A DNA stretch of 64,000 nucleotides. It comes from Lycium barbarum. Taxonomy: Eukaryota > Streptophyta > Magnoliopsida > Solanales > Solanaceae. Shown in pieces: positions 1 to 10,934 of the stretch. The notes under the pieces are model-generated. The model worked only from the letters and a program-made list of their open reading frames with translations. It was not told the DNA's origin and made no database searches. The position numbers and the translations under genes were made by a program. The stretch spans positions 44,166,098-44,230,097 of the forward strand of contig NC_083345.1 of assembly GCF_019175385.1 (NCBI RefSeq), in the 5' to 3' direction. How positions within the stretch are numbered: the stretch's first letter is position 1; the number at the start of each line of letters is the position of its first letter.

Positions 1-554
1 AAAGGTCTTTTGGCAGTTGTTTCTACAAATGATTCTAGCTTGGTTTTCATTAACTGCTCTTGTCTTGAATTGGGTTCCGTGAGAAGTAATATAGTATCAT
101 ACCAATAAAGGGTTGTTCCATTTTAAAGGGACTCTGATTTGCACCTGCTTGGTTTTGTTATGCTATATCTGTTGAGATTATCGTTGGATCATCCTGTTTA
201 TCCTTTGTCTTCTCTAGAAAAATAACTTAGACTTTGGAATATAATATCCTAAAAAAATGGCAAGAGTCTTCACTTGAATTGTCCATAAAATGTCTAGGCT
301 CATTTGAGAGTTATACTTAGATAGTTATGCATATACTTCATGTATACCAAACCTGTTGTGATTATGCTATGTCTAGAAGATGGTTTTTCCTTGTCCTTGT
401 GTGTCTATATACTTTACCTCATCTGCCTGATTCTATATTGTCTAGAATTGCATTATTTCCATGTGATTGTCAATGCTGTGATTATTTGTTTTAGTCTAGG
501 CTATATTGTGCCCATATAGATTGTTCCCATTTTCATGCTCAAGTCATTTTATAT

Positions 555-892
555 CTTCTCTACTTGTCTTATTTGCTCTTGTTGGCTGATGGCTTTTCCA
601 TACACATGTATATTGGACCTATCCTACTTATTCTGAGCTATGGGTGTGTGTATGTGGATCTGTGTCTTCCATGGTTGTTGGTTAAGAGGCAGTTTAGGTA
701 AAAAGGGGTCTAGTTTAAACTCTCTTCTCTACTTGTCTTATTTGTTCTTGTTGGTTGATGGTTGTTCCATACACATGTATATTGGACCTATCCTACTTAT
801 TCTGAGCTATGGTTTTGTGTATGTATATCTGTGTCTTCCATGGTTGTTGGTTGAGAGGCAGTTTAGGTAAAGGGGGTCTAGTTTGAACCCTT
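555..892. repeat. Direct tandem duplication, period 169 bp
   Basis: A segment beginning cttctctacttgtctt occurs at 555 and again at 724. It continues through matching text (cacatgtatattggacct, then a shared gaggcagtttaggtaaa) with a few substitutions. Both copies give similar short open frames, so those frames reflect the repeat and not a gene. Confidence 0.85.
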
Positions 893-971
893 TCTTGGGG
901 ACCAGCCGTGCCGGAGGTTCATGAAACCTCTTGGAACTTGTTCGGCATCAGGAATAAAAGGGAGGGGGTGT

Positions 972-990
972 GGGGGGGGGGGGGGGGGGG
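972..990. repeat. Poly-G tract (19 G)
   Basis: Nineteen consecutive G after a purine-rich run. It could form a G-quadruplex or be an assembly-sensitive homopolymer. Confidence 0.9.
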
Positions 991-2516
991 TTGATGACTT
1001 GGCCTTCCATCAGCTTGTTTGGGATAGTGAGTTTGAGGACATGGAACACACATATGCCCCTCACATGAGCTTATGAATAAATAGGCTATGTTTGTTATAT
1101 GCATGTATATTTATGTATAGAATAGGATTTATAAATAGTAGTGTGTTACGTATATTATGTGCATATATCATATGTATGATAGGAACAGTAAATATAAATT
1201 AACGGGGTCTTTTGTTTTTTTCCCCTCTATACTGCATGGCCACTTGGGCTGAGTTTTAGCCCAATAAAGAAAATTCTTTCAAATGCCTTCGATTCCAAAA
1301 AAGAAGAAAGGGAAGCTAATATATTGATAGCCCAGTCATGGGTAAAAATAATATGAAGGCCCAACCATGGGTGAAAATGGTTGGGGTTTGATACACTCCG
1401 TTTCACTTTACTCCGTTATATTTTAGTTATCTTTTGGCTTATTTGTATTGTATTTATTACTCGTAAAACCCACAAATATTATTGGAACCATTATTATGAA
1501 TTAGGCATCTTAGGCAAACGGTGCATATGCCGTTTAGACTGACTCTAGCACCTGAAAAATCTTTCTGAAAATTTTGAAAATGCATACTGGTTTTTAGAGA
1601 TAAAAATGGAAAAACAAACTACTCTTTTTATCTTAATAAATGGGGAGCCAAAGAGGTCTGTTTTGATAAAAATGGTATAATGTGTGGTATAAAATTAGGA
1701 AGGTTAGACGAAAATTTCCTTTCATCTTTCAAAAATTGTCAAAACACGTTTCTTTTCTGGTCATGAGTTATTAAAAACACAACATTTTGGGACCAAAAGC
1801 CCACCTGAGTCTTTTCCTTAAAACTGTGTGTTTTCAATGAATAGTTTGGGCTGAGACACATTTCCTGTCTTCGTATATTTCGTTTCACTCCTACACACTT
1901 AAACAAACATCATAAACATCTCGAAAATAAAAAATCACAAAAAATAAAAGTAAAAGATTAGGTTCCTTCCCAAGAAACGCTTGATTTAACGTTGTGGCAC
2001 GACGATTTTACCCCTTTCACGGTTCATTGAGGTAGATGACCTCAATTAACATCACTTCATTGGGTAAGTGATGTTATTCGATCTCCACTTAGGCACATAA
2101 TTTTAATTGCTCCATGTGGGAACACTTGGGTGACTTCGAAGAGACAGGACAACTTGGATTTTAATTTTTTGTTAAACAGCCGGAGTCTTGATTTGAACAA
2201 CAAAACACGATCCCCTGGGCTAAATTCTCTTTTCAAGAACTTCTTATCATGGAAGTTATTTATGCAGGCCTTGTAGAGTGAAGATCTAATATATGCTCTA
2301 AATCAGAATTCATCCAGCCCATTAATTTGTTCTATCCTCATGTTCGAGGCATCACCCCATTCTAGATTCAACCTTTTCAAGGCCTACAAATGCCTTATGC
2401 TCAAGTTCTACCGGGAGATGACAAGCTTTACCAAACACTAATTGGTAAGAAAACATGCCAATTGGTGTCTTGTAAGCCGTTCGGTAAGCCCATAATGCAT
2501 CATTCAATTTCTTTGA

Positions 2517-3101
2517 TCAATCGATCCTATTTGCATTCACCATCTTGGAGAGGATGCTCCTGATCTCCCAGTTTGACACCTCGACTTGACCACTTCTTTG
2601 TGGATGATAGGGGGTGGAAATTTTATGTTTGACTCCATATTTTTCAAGAAGAATCTTGAACAACCGGTTGCAAAAATGAGAGCCTTCATCGCTAATGATT
2701 GCCCTTGGAGTACCAAACCTTAAGAAGATGTTCTTTTTCAAGAATGCAGTGACACTTCTTCCTTCATAATTTGGAAGCGCCACAGCTTCATCCTGCTTGG
2801 ATAGGTAGTCAGCAACCACAAGGATGTACTTGTTATTGTAGGAACTCCCAAATGTACTCATGAAGTCAATCCCCCAAACATCAAATAGTTCAACTTCAAG
2901 AATTGGTGTCATCGGTAGCTCATGCCTTCTTGAGAAGCCTCCATGTCTTTGACATTTATCACAAGCTTTCATAAAGTCATGGGCATCTTGGTATATGGTT
3001 GGCCAATAGAAGCCACTGGGAATAATTTTAGCCGCCGTCCTTGAGCTACTATAGTGTCCGCCCACGGATGAATAATGGCAAGCCTCAATGATAGGCATCA
3101 T
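2517..3101 (-). pseudogene. Athila-like integrase fragment
   Basis: A 194-aa open stretch. It starts with a His-rich segment followed by CDKCQRHG, the Cys pair of the HHCC zinc-binding domain. The catalytic core follows: first Asp in [10 protein letters not shown], second Asp in IISDEGSHF, and Glu in [11 protein letters not shown], preceded by the usual TPYHPQ. All three acidic residues of the DDE triad are therefore still present. The ATG is an internal Met; the real reading frame would run on from RNase H. The motif after the first Asp (usually YVSKWVEA) is changed to YLSKQDEA. Downstream there is no chromodomain, as expected for Athila. Integrase inserts the cDNA into the host chromosome; this copy is an inactive relic. 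Confidence 0.88.
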
Positions 3102-3393
3102 CTTTACTTCGGGAATGCACCACCTTATGATGTTGTCAGCGGAAACCCGAAATAGATATGGCTCATCCCAATAGAACTTTCAGACGTTATTCAAGAACTT
3201 CTTCTTTTGGTGGAAATACATATCTTCCAGCATGATGTCACTAGCATGATAGTTTGCAAAGTCAGCATACCATGGGATCATATCATGTGACCCCTCCATT
3301 ACTTGCTAATCCAAAAATACTTCATTGACTTCAAGGCCTTCCGATGGGCGCCTACCTTCTTCAAGGAAAGACAAATGGTTCGCCACTTGATTT

Positions 3394-4586
3394 TCATATC
3401 CTTTTCCTATCCTTGACCTCAAAGTCAAATTCTTGCAATAGAAGGGCCCAATGTATTAACCTCCGTTTTGCATCTTTCTTAGCCATGAGGTAACGGAGGG
3501 CCGAATGATCGGTGTAAACAACCACTTGAGTTCCTAACAAATAAGCACGAAATTTTTCAAAAGAAAATACAATTGCAAGCCACTCGTGTTCGGTAACGGT
3601 GTAATTCATTTGAGCCCCATTTAGAGTTTTACTTGCATAGTAAATGGGGTGGAAAATCTTTTCACGCCTTTGGCCAAGAACAACCCCCATTGCAAAGCCA
3701 TTAGCATCACCCATTAGTTCAAACGGTTTAGACCAATCCGGAGCAATGATGATAGGTGTCGTAATGAGCTTTTCTTTTAAGCACTCAAAGTCTTTGAGAC
3801 AAGAATCATCAAACACAGGCTTGGTTTCTTTTTCCAACAATTTGCATAGATGGTTGGCCACCTTTGAGAAGTCCTTGACAAATCTCCAATAGAATCCCGC
3901 ATGGCCTAGGAAGCTTCGGACACCATTGATGGTAATAGGAGGAGGAAGATTAGTAATGGCTTTGATCTTTGCCTTATCAACCTCTATCCCTCTTTCTAAA
4001 ATTTTGTGACCAAGCACAATCCTCTTTTTCACTATAAAGTGATTTTTTTTCTCTATTAAGAACCAAGTTTGTTTCTTCACATCTCTTCAAGACTTGAGCT
4101 ACATTTTCCAAGCTATGATCAAAAGAATCCCCAACCATGGAGAAGTCATCCATGAAGATTTCAATGGAATCCTCAACCATGTTGGAGCAGATTGACATCA
4201 TGAAACGTTGGAAAGTTGCGAGTACATTGCACAAACCAAAGGGCATCCTCTTAAAAGCAAAAAATCCTATAAGGACAAGTGCAAGTGGTCTTCTCTTGAT
4301 CCTCGGGAGCAATAGTGATTTGGTTGTACCTCGAATAACCATCTAGAAAGCAATAGAATTCCCTCCCCGTAAGCCTGTCAAGCATTTGGTCCATGAAAGG
4401 CATTTAGAAGTGATCCTTCTTGGTCCAATAGTTTAGCTTTCGGTAATCCATATAAACTCTCTGACCAGTAACCATGCGTGTTTGGAACAATTCATGCTTC
4501 TCATTAGGAACCACGATTATACCTCCCTTTCTAGGCACACATTGCACCGGACTTACCTGTGGACTATCCAAGATTGGATAAACCAC
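3394..4586 (-). pseudogene. Reverse transcriptase and RNase H, copy A
   Basis: Three overlapping minus-strand frames. 4404-4586 holds the RT N-terminal part (SPVQCVPRKGG, VYMDYRKLN). 3977-4342 holds the RT core, with MPFGLCN and an intact FMDD catalytic box. 3394-4080 holds the RT thumb ([17 protein letters not shown]) and RNase H, with acidic positions in [16 protein letters not shown] and [10 protein letters not shown]. The frame changes between 4080 and 3977 and is broken again near 4390, so no single protein can be made. In an active element this product copies RNA to DNA and removes the RNA strand. Its partial twin is at 5732-6660. Confidence 0.88.
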
Positions 4587-4842
4587 TCCGGAATCTAACT
4601 ACTAGATAATTTCTTTCTTACAATTTTCACATTGCCCTCTTGAATCTCCGCAATATTACCAACAATATTTCAATTTGCTTTTCGGTTAACCGGGTGAAAA
4701 CAATAATGGGAAAGGTGTTGTTACGATCAAGAAATTCATATGTCAAATGTGAACGGAGAGGTTTGAGTTCCAAAACAGGTGGTTCAATGATGGATGGCTT
4801 TGTGGGAGGAGTTTCTCGATTCTCTAAATCAAGATCAAGTTT

Positions 4843-5040
4843 CTAGGGGTTGTAGTTGTAAGACCCTAAACCTATCAAGGCATTTACCATCTCCTCGAAT
4901 TCTTCATAATTCTCCCCGTCATAGTTTATCAACACCGCCTCCAAGATCTCACCAAAATATTCTTGCTCAATGATAGTCTCTACCGCTTCATCAATAGTAT
5001 CAATCACTAACAGCACAATCATATCCGCCGGTTGCTTCAT
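4843..5040 (-). pseudogene. Pre-RT spacer region of Athila-like pol, copy A
   Basis: A short acidic frame (ALIGLGSYNYNP at its end) that matches the N-terminal half of the better preserved twin at 6678-7262. Compared with copy B, copy A lacks roughly 130 bp between about 4615 and 4635, removing the conserved segment just before the RT. Confidence 0.7.
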
Positions 5041-5338
5041 GGATTTACAAATATGGAATGTGATTCCCTCATTGTTCTTCCCGAATTTGAGGTCACCCCT
5101 TTCAACATCAATAAGAGCTCGACCGTTGGCTAGGAACGGTCACCCCAAGATATAGGGACCTCAAAGTCAACCTTACAATCCAATATAACAAAGTCAGCTG
5201 GAAATATGAAACATTCCACCCGCAAAATCAAATCAAAGAGAATCCCAACCGAGTTCTTCGTAGTTCGATCCGTCATTAGTAACGATCAATACTACTATCG
5301 GAGTGAAACAAGGTATCTAAAGAAGAAGAGAGGCTAAA

Positions 5339-5731
5339 CTATATTAGCAACAAGCACCTCATTATTGTGGGCCGGGGAGTGCCAAAGAACAACTTGTTGA
5401 AGGTTACAAACGACATGAAATTGATAATTGCACCAAGGCCACACAAAGCTTTGGCAAATGTATACGCCCCAATGGTACATGGAATATTAAAGGCTCCGGG
5501 GTCCTCTTTCTTTTGTACTAAAGCCTTTGTAATGATGGAGCTAAAAGGATGTGTAACATCCCCCGTCGCAAAGCTAGTTTGCCTCCTCTTTGTGACAAGA
5601 TCTTTCATAAATTTAGCATATCCTGGCATTTGTTCAAGGGCTTCCACTAATGGGATGTTGATTGGGAGTTGTTTTAATTTTTCAGTGAACTTTATAAATT
5701 TCCCATCATCCGCCTTCTTTCCTAATCTTTT
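5339..5731 (-). pseudogene. Gag C-terminus / retropepsin-like region, copy A
   Basis: Frame with LPINIPLVEALEQMPGYAKF, the conserved segment just before the aspartic protease of Athila/Tat elements, followed by IPCTIGAYTFAKALCGLGA. The family active site at this place reads DLGAS; here it is GLGA, so the catalytic Asp is replaced by Gly. The same change is in copy B. At 5724-5731 the sequence jumps into RNase H of the next copy at a shared aatctttt. Confidence 0.8.
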
Positions 5732-6660
5732 CACGCCTTTGGCCAAGAACGGCCCCCATTGCAAAGCCGCTAGCATCACCCATTAGTTCAAACGGTTTAT
5801 ACCAATCCGGAGCAATTATGATAGGTGCCGAAGTGACCTTTTCTTTTAAGCACTCAAAGGCTTTGAGACAAGAATCATCAAACACAAACTTGGTTTCTTT
5901 TTCCAACAAATTGCATAGAGGGTTGACCACTTTTGAGAAGTCCTTGACAAATCTCCTATAGAATCCGGCATGGCCTAGGAAGCTTCGGACATGTTTGATG
6001 GTAATAGGAGGGGGAAGCTTAGTAATGAATTTGATCTTTGCCTTATCAACCTCTATCCCATTTTCTGAAATATTGTGACCAAGAACAATCCCTTTCTTCA
6101 CCATAAAGTGATATTTTTCTCAATTTAGAACCAAATTTGTTTCTTCACATCTCTTCAACACTTGAGCAAGATTTTCCAAGCAATGATCAAAAGAATCCCC
6201 CAACATGGAGAAGTCTTCCATGAAGATTTCAATGGACTCTTCAACCATGTCGTATAAGATTGATATCATGCTACGTTGGAAAGTTGCGGGTGCATTGCAC
6301 AAATCAAAGGGCATACTCTTGAAAGCAAAAATCCTATAAGGAAAAGTGAAAGTGGTCTTCTCTTGATCCTCGGGAGCAATAGTGATTTGGTTGTACCCCG
6401 AATAGCCATCTAAAAAGCAAGAGAAGGCCCTCCCCGCAATCCTATCAACCGTTTGGTCCATGAAAGGCATTGGGAAGTGATCCTTCTTGGTCTAATGGTT
6501 TAACTTTCGGCAATCCATACCAACTCCCTAACCGGTAACCGTTTGTGTTGGGTACAATTCATTCTTCTCATTAGGAACCACGGTTATACCTCCCATTTTA
6601 GGAACACATTTCACCAGACTTACCTATGGACTGTCCAAGATTGGATAAACCACTCCAGTA
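5732..6660 (-). pseudogene. Reverse transcriptase and RNase H, copy B (truncated)
   Basis: Second copy of the RT/RNase H block. 5732-6104 covers the thumb ([16 protein letters not shown]) and the beginning of RNase H up to LGQRREK, where it is cut by the duplication junction. 6120-6470 covers the RT palm, with the catalytic box changed from FMDD to FMED, so this copy has lost a catalytic Asp that copy A keeps. A stop separates the two frames at about 6105-6120. It corresponds to 3663-4600 in copy A. Confidence 0.87.
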
Positions 6661-6677
6661 TCTAACAACTTGATAAT

Positions 6678-7262
6678 TTATTTCTTGACCATTGTTTGCA
6701 TGGGAGGATTTAACCTCCTTTGATGTTCAACACTTAGTACACATTCATCATCAAGTTGAATTTTATGGGTGCAAATATCGGGAGGAATCCCTTGAATGTC
6801 CGCCATAGACCAACCAATTGCCCTCTTGAATCTCTGCAATATTACCAACAATATTTCAATTTGATCTTCAGTTAACCAGGCGGAAACAATAACAGGCAAG
6901 GTGTTGTTAGGATCAAGCAACTCATACCTCAAATGTGAAGGAAATGGTTTGAGTTCTAAAGAAGGTGGTTCAATGATGGATGGCTTTGTGGGAGGAGTTT
7001 CTCGGTTCTCTAAATCAAGATCAAGTTTCTTAGGGTTGTAGCTGTAAGACCCCAAACCAATCAAGGCATTTACCGTCTCCTCAAATTCTTCATAATTCTC
7101 CCCGTCATAGTTCATCAACACCGCCAAGATCTCATCAACATATTCTTGCTCAATGGTAGTCTCTACCTCTTCATCAATAATATCAATCACCGATAGTACA
7201 ATCATAAACGCCGGTTCCTTCATGGATTTACTAATATGGAATGTGATTTCCTCATTGTTCAT
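6678..7262 (-). pseudogene. Pre-RT region and RT N-terminus, copy B
   Basis: 194 aa with an acidic spacer, then LRYELLDPNNTLPVIVSAWL, FKRAIGWSMADIQGI, CTHKIQLDD and HQRRLNPPMQTMVKK, the run of motifs that leads into the RT of Athila-like elements. It is better preserved than copy A. The Met used as start is internal to the ancestral polyprotein. Confidence 0.85.
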
Positions 7263-7586
7263 CCGAAATCTGAGGTCATCCCTTTCAACATCAATAAGAG
7301 CTCGCCAGGTGGCTAGGAATGGTCACCCCAAGATATGGGGACCTCAAAGTCAACCTCGCGGTCTAATTTAAACGATAGCAAGACCCTCCCCGGCCAGAGA
7401 GCCTCCAGGACAAGGAGGCGGCGATCAACCATCCACTCTCGAGATTCATATTGATCAATAGATCTTCGCGTCCTGCCAGTTCGCTAAGTAGACTCACTCT
7501 ACCGAGGGGAAACAAAGGCTGGAACTCTTTCTGCCAAAAACAAGGGACCTACTTCTCATCCGGGATCCACCACAGGTTGGGTTTGA

Positions 7587-7622
7587 GAGCCGTGTGATGG
7601 GTGACCATCCAGCACGGTTCGG
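7587..7622 (+). ncRNA. Group II intron domain V (rps3 intron, mitochondrial origin)
   Basis: The sequence begins gagccgtgtg and ends cacggttcgg; the two ends pair to give the short domain V hairpin of group II introns. A domain VI-like hairpin follows (7625-7660), then rps3 exon 2. This is the ribozyme core of a plant mitochondrial intron, now stranded in the nucleus and non-functional. Confidence 0.8.
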
Positions 7623-7707
7623 AGAGCACTTTTAGTCTGCGCTGGTGAATGGAAGCTCCCTCTTTCAAGTAAGAAGGAAGCGGCTCTTCCCACGGCGGAG
7701 TCACCAT

Positions 7708-7809
7708 TGACTCTATTTATTATTATGGTAAATCAGTGTATCAAGATGTCAATCTGAGATCTTATTTCGATTCGATACGTCCACATACGAGACTCACCTT
7801 TGGCTTTCA
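7708..7809 (+). pseudogene. rps3: Mitochondrial rps3 exon 2, 5' fragment
   Basis: Translation of 7718-7809 gives [17 protein letters not shown] followed by [14 protein letters not shown], which I recognise as the conserved N-terminal part of plant mitochondrial ribosomal protein S3 just after its intron. Homology ends abruptly at 7810, where a T tract begins. Only about 34 codons remain. The exon start is uncertain by a few bases because the intron boundary is judged from the domain V/VI position. S3 is a small-subunit protein of the mitochondrial ribosome; this nuclear fragment cannot make it. Confidence 0.85.
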
Positions 7810-8879
7810 TTTTTTTTTATTATTCCGTGCCAGAGAAATGAAATGAATCTCAAGATCCAGAAACTTATCTATACGCCTAGCCTTAAGCAAAAGAAATTTC
7901 AAGCTTTAAAAGAGTGGGAGAAAGGGAACGCATGAGCGTTGGATAATGGAAAGAAGGTATAATTGCTCGAGGTTAGATCGGGTTGTCTGTACCTTTGCTA
8001 ACTCTTCTGCCTGTAAGGAAGCTTGAAAGAGGGAATTCTCTGATCTATGACCCCGAAAGAAAGATAGTCTGTTTTTGATTCCGCATATTTGGAACTGAAA
8101 AGGGCTATTCATAAACAGTCTCCCTTGCTTCTTACCTCTTATCTTATTGTCATTTTCTGTGATCAACATGCAATCTCCCTTTTCTTCTCTTTATGGTCGT
8201 GATACTTTTCAGGGGGAGATCACTACCCTTTCTGAGACATCTGACTGGGTTACTTTAAAGAAAGCTTCAGAGCATAGTTCCGATAGTACAGTTCAAGGTG
8301 CCTTTAATTCATCTTCGAAAATCATTCTATCTCTGTTTGCCGCCTCAAGCGAGCACTTTATGGCCTTAAACAAGCACCCAACCTATATAAAGGGCTATAG
8401 TTGTGGTTCGGGCGAAGTAGATAGATCAAAGGAATGGAATCCATGTGGTTCTTATGCCACTTTTGATGTTCTCGGTTCGGATGAGATAGATGGAAAAGCA
8501 TTAGATCGATAGCCGGGGTAATTTCCTTCCCACTTCGAGGCATATTGATCTGGATCCCTGGGAACAGGTCTTAGAGAAGTAGGTGGCTCGGCTCCACTGG
8601 GAGATGGGAAACTATATGCAGATTTAGAGGCAGAGGGACTTGTACTTGGCTAACCGTCAGAGGGATGGTAAGTAGATTGTTCGATAGCTTACCCACGAAG
8701 ATGGATTTTCTTCTGGTCGACCACCATAGTACTAAGACTGAAAGCCTTCTAGGCAGTCTACACAAAAGGGAAGTTGTGGGCTAGAAATATGAAACAGTCC
8801 ACCCTCACAAGCACATCAGGAGAATCCCAATCGGCTTCTTCATGGTTCAATCTGCCATTAGTAACCTCATTGTTGTGGG

Positions 8880-9461
8880 TCAGGCAGTTCCCAAGAGCAA
8901 CTTATTGAAGATCGCAAGCGGCATTAAATTGATACTTGCACCAAGGCCACACAAAGCTTTGGCAAATTTATACGCCCCAATGGTACATGGAATATTAAAG
9001 GCTCCGGGGTCCTCTTTCTTTTGTACTAAAACCTTTATAACGATGGTGCTACAATGATGTATAGCATCCCCCGTCGCAAAGCTAGTTTGCCTCCTCTTTG
9101 TGATAAGTCCTTTCATAAATTTAGCATATCCCGGCATTTGTTCAAGGGCTTCCACTAATGGGATGTTGATTGAGATTTGTTTCAATTTTTCAATAAACTT
9201 TATAAATTTCCCATCGTCCGCCTTCTTTTCTAACCTTTGAGGAAATGGAGGAGGAGGTTTTGGAATGGGCGTTAAAGCCCTTGGTACCTCCTCTACCGAT
9301 TCTTTGATTTTTGAAGCTTTATCATTTTCGGACACTTCTTCAATAACAATGGGCTTTTCAACACTAGCCCACTTCTTCTTTGGAGTAACTTCTTCTTCAA
9401 TAACCATGGGCTTTTCAACAATTTCCTCATCATCAACAACCATATTATCTTGCACCAACAT
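8880..9461 (-). pseudogene. Gag C-terminus / retropepsin-like region, copy B
   Basis: 193 aa. An acidic, Pro-containing linker (KPMVIEEEVTPKKK, VPRALTPIPKPPPPFPQRL) leads into the conserved ISINIPLVEALEQMPGYAKF and IPCTIGAYKFAKALCGLGAS, then INLMPLAIFNKL. This is the Athila/Tat gag-protease junction. The family active site DLGAS reads GLGAS here, as in copy A. Upstream it links to the gag fragments at 9709-10838 through frameshifts. Confidence 0.8.
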
Positions 9462-9708
9462 TTCTTCCCCACGTGTCTTGCCTCTCCTAGTAGTAATTGC
9501 ATGGCATTTATAATCACCATCATTCTTCGGGTTCGCAATCGTATCACTAGGGAGTGTGCCCTTTTGCCTTTAATTTAGGGTAACCGAGATTTGGCTAAGT
9601 TGTGATTCCAATTGCTTGATGGAAGTTGAGTGAGATCTTACAACTTCCCTATGATTTTCATCCCATCTTTCGTTTCTTTGCAAAAGATGTCGGTCGACTC
9701 AACCTTTT

Positions 9709-10298
9709 TCAACACTCTAGATAGCATGTCCTCCATTTTTGAACTAGAAGGACCACTAGTGGATGGTTGGCTTGAAATTTGTTGATTCCCCTTAGGAGGG
9801 ACATAAGGATTAGAGCTCCAGTGATTGTTGTAACCAACTTGATTGTTGTCTCGCCATTATGAGTTTCCTTGCTCTTTGTTCCAACCTTGATTCCCTTGAC
9901 CTTGCCGCCAAGGTCCTTCATTGGAACCTTGGTAGTTAGGCCGGGAACCCACCTTGATTGTTGACAAAATTCGCCTCTTCATGATACATTTGGAAGCATT
10001 TCTCATCTTGAAGGCCTCCTTCACAAGACCCTACCGCATTCACCCATTTAGTACTTCCTCCCCATACATGCTTCTTTAGAAGCTCCATTTGAGTGACCAA
10101 TTTTTCCATTGTTTCATCTCTCTCTTCTTCCTTCTTGATTGTCTCCCGAAACAATACTATTTTAGAAGGACCTCCTCCAACGACTTGCGTCTCTCTAGTA
10201 TGCCAACCTTCATTGGTCTCGGTCCATTTATCGAGTACAACACTCACCACATCATATGAATTGTCCTTAACAGACCCCTCTGCAATATTGTTAGCCAC
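9709..10298 (-). pseudogene. Gag middle and C-terminal region, Athila-like
   Basis: Two frames (9709-9921 and 9936-10298). The first codes a Lys-rich segment. The second has a coiled-coil-like stretch (RETIKKEEERDETMEKLVTQ) and CEGGLQDEKCF. In other frames nearby the Asn/Gly/Gln-rich text typical of this part of Athila gag can be read. Stops and frameshifts break it. Gag forms the cytoplasmic particle of LTR retrotransposons. Confidence 0.65.
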
Positions 10299-10553
10299 CG
10301 ACTTGTTGCCCGAGTCAAGTGACTAATAGAATGTTTGGAGAATAACACTATCGGGCAACCCATGCTTTGGACAACTCTTGACTTTCTTTTTTAATCGAGT
10401 CCAAGCTTCATGAAGAGCCTCATTTGGAAGTTGATGAAAGTTGTTAATTTCGTCATGGAGTTATAACATCCAGGATGGAGGGAAAAACTTCTTGTGGAAA
10501 GCTTCGGTCAATTCCGTCCAATTAGTGACGGACTCGGACGGAAGATCATCCAA

Positions 10554-10838
10554 TCATGTGGTGGCTTCCCCGGTGAAAGAGAATGGGAAAGGCCTCAACT
10601 TTACCACATTGCTTGAGACGTTCGGGTGAACGTTAGTGGTACACACCCCAAGAAAGTTCTTAAGATGCCTATTCGGGTCATCAGTAGGTAGACCTCTGAA
10701 TAGGCCCTTAGTGTTGAGCAGGTGCACCATTGTGTTGTTAAAATGGAAGCTCACGTTCCCTTGAAGCGAAGGTGGGCGAATAGTGGTTGCATACCCGGTC
10801 TCCTCCACAATGCCATCATCGGATTCGGTATCCGTCAT
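10554..10838 (-). pseudogene. Gag N-terminal fragment, Athila-like
   Basis: 94 aa starting at an ATG about 100 bp inside the primer site, the expected place for a gag start. It contains GLPTDDPNRHLKNFLGVC and VVKLRPFPFSFTGEATT, the core of the plant Retrotrans_gag domain (normally GLxxEDPxxHLxxFLxxC ... LRLFPFSL). The frame is lost after EATT, where the conserved tryptophan helix should follow. Confidence 0.82.
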
Positions 10839-10934
10839 TTCACTTGAATCAACACAATCAACAACAAAGAGTAAGAAGAGAAATAAAGACTAAAAGTAGA
10901 GTTTTACACTGATTGGTAAATTTCTAGACCGTAG

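Larger units (their letters stand above)
1..1900. other. Non-coding stretch, no gene recognised
   Basis: AT-rich sequence with only short open frames and no protein family I can recognise. It holds the tandem duplication at 555-892 and the G tract at 972-990. The part from about 1380 to 1900 borders the 3' side of the Athila-like element and may be its degenerate tail. I looked there for a partner of the LTR at 10958-12284 and did not find one. Confidence 0.5.
7357..8779. other. Mitochondrial DNA insertion (NUMT) within the Athila-like element
   Basis: Athila sequence matching copy A stops after ...agtcaacct (7356) and resumes at gctagaaatatgaaac (8780). In copy A the same two points are only about 23 bp apart (5174-5196). 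The ~1.42-kb insert thus replaced roughly 23 bp. Its composition differs from its surroundings. It contains a group II intron domain V and the start of plant mitochondrial rps3 exon 2 (plus strand). After 7810 it no longer follows rps3; the rest (7811-8779) resembles plant mitochondrial intergenic DNA, but I cannot name it. The insert may join several mitochondrial pieces or come from a rearranged mitochondrial genome. Confidence 0.85.
3663..9239. repeat. Tandem duplication of ~2.1 kb inside the Athila-like element
   Basis: Unit 1 spans 3663-5731 and unit 2 spans 5732-9239; unit 2 is about 2.1 kb once the mitochondrial insertion is subtracted. Both units run from RNase H through RT to the gag C-terminus. 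The junction at 5724-5731 reads aatctttt. The same 8 bp occurs at the matching RNase H position (3655-3662), and a near match (aacctttg) occurs at 9232-9239 where gag continues. This fits unequal or microhomology-driven recombination within one element. The units differ by many substitutions and indels, so the event is old. Confidence 0.85.

Noticed and set aside
1381..1560. tgatacactccg... as a possible 3' LTR of the Athila-like element
   Set aside because: Only the first six bases agree with the LTR at 10958; no further similarity on reading.
8147..8512. 121-codon frame as a nuclear gene
   Set aside because: It lies within the mitochondrial-type insert, has no recognisable domain and no gene signals; reported only as a finding.
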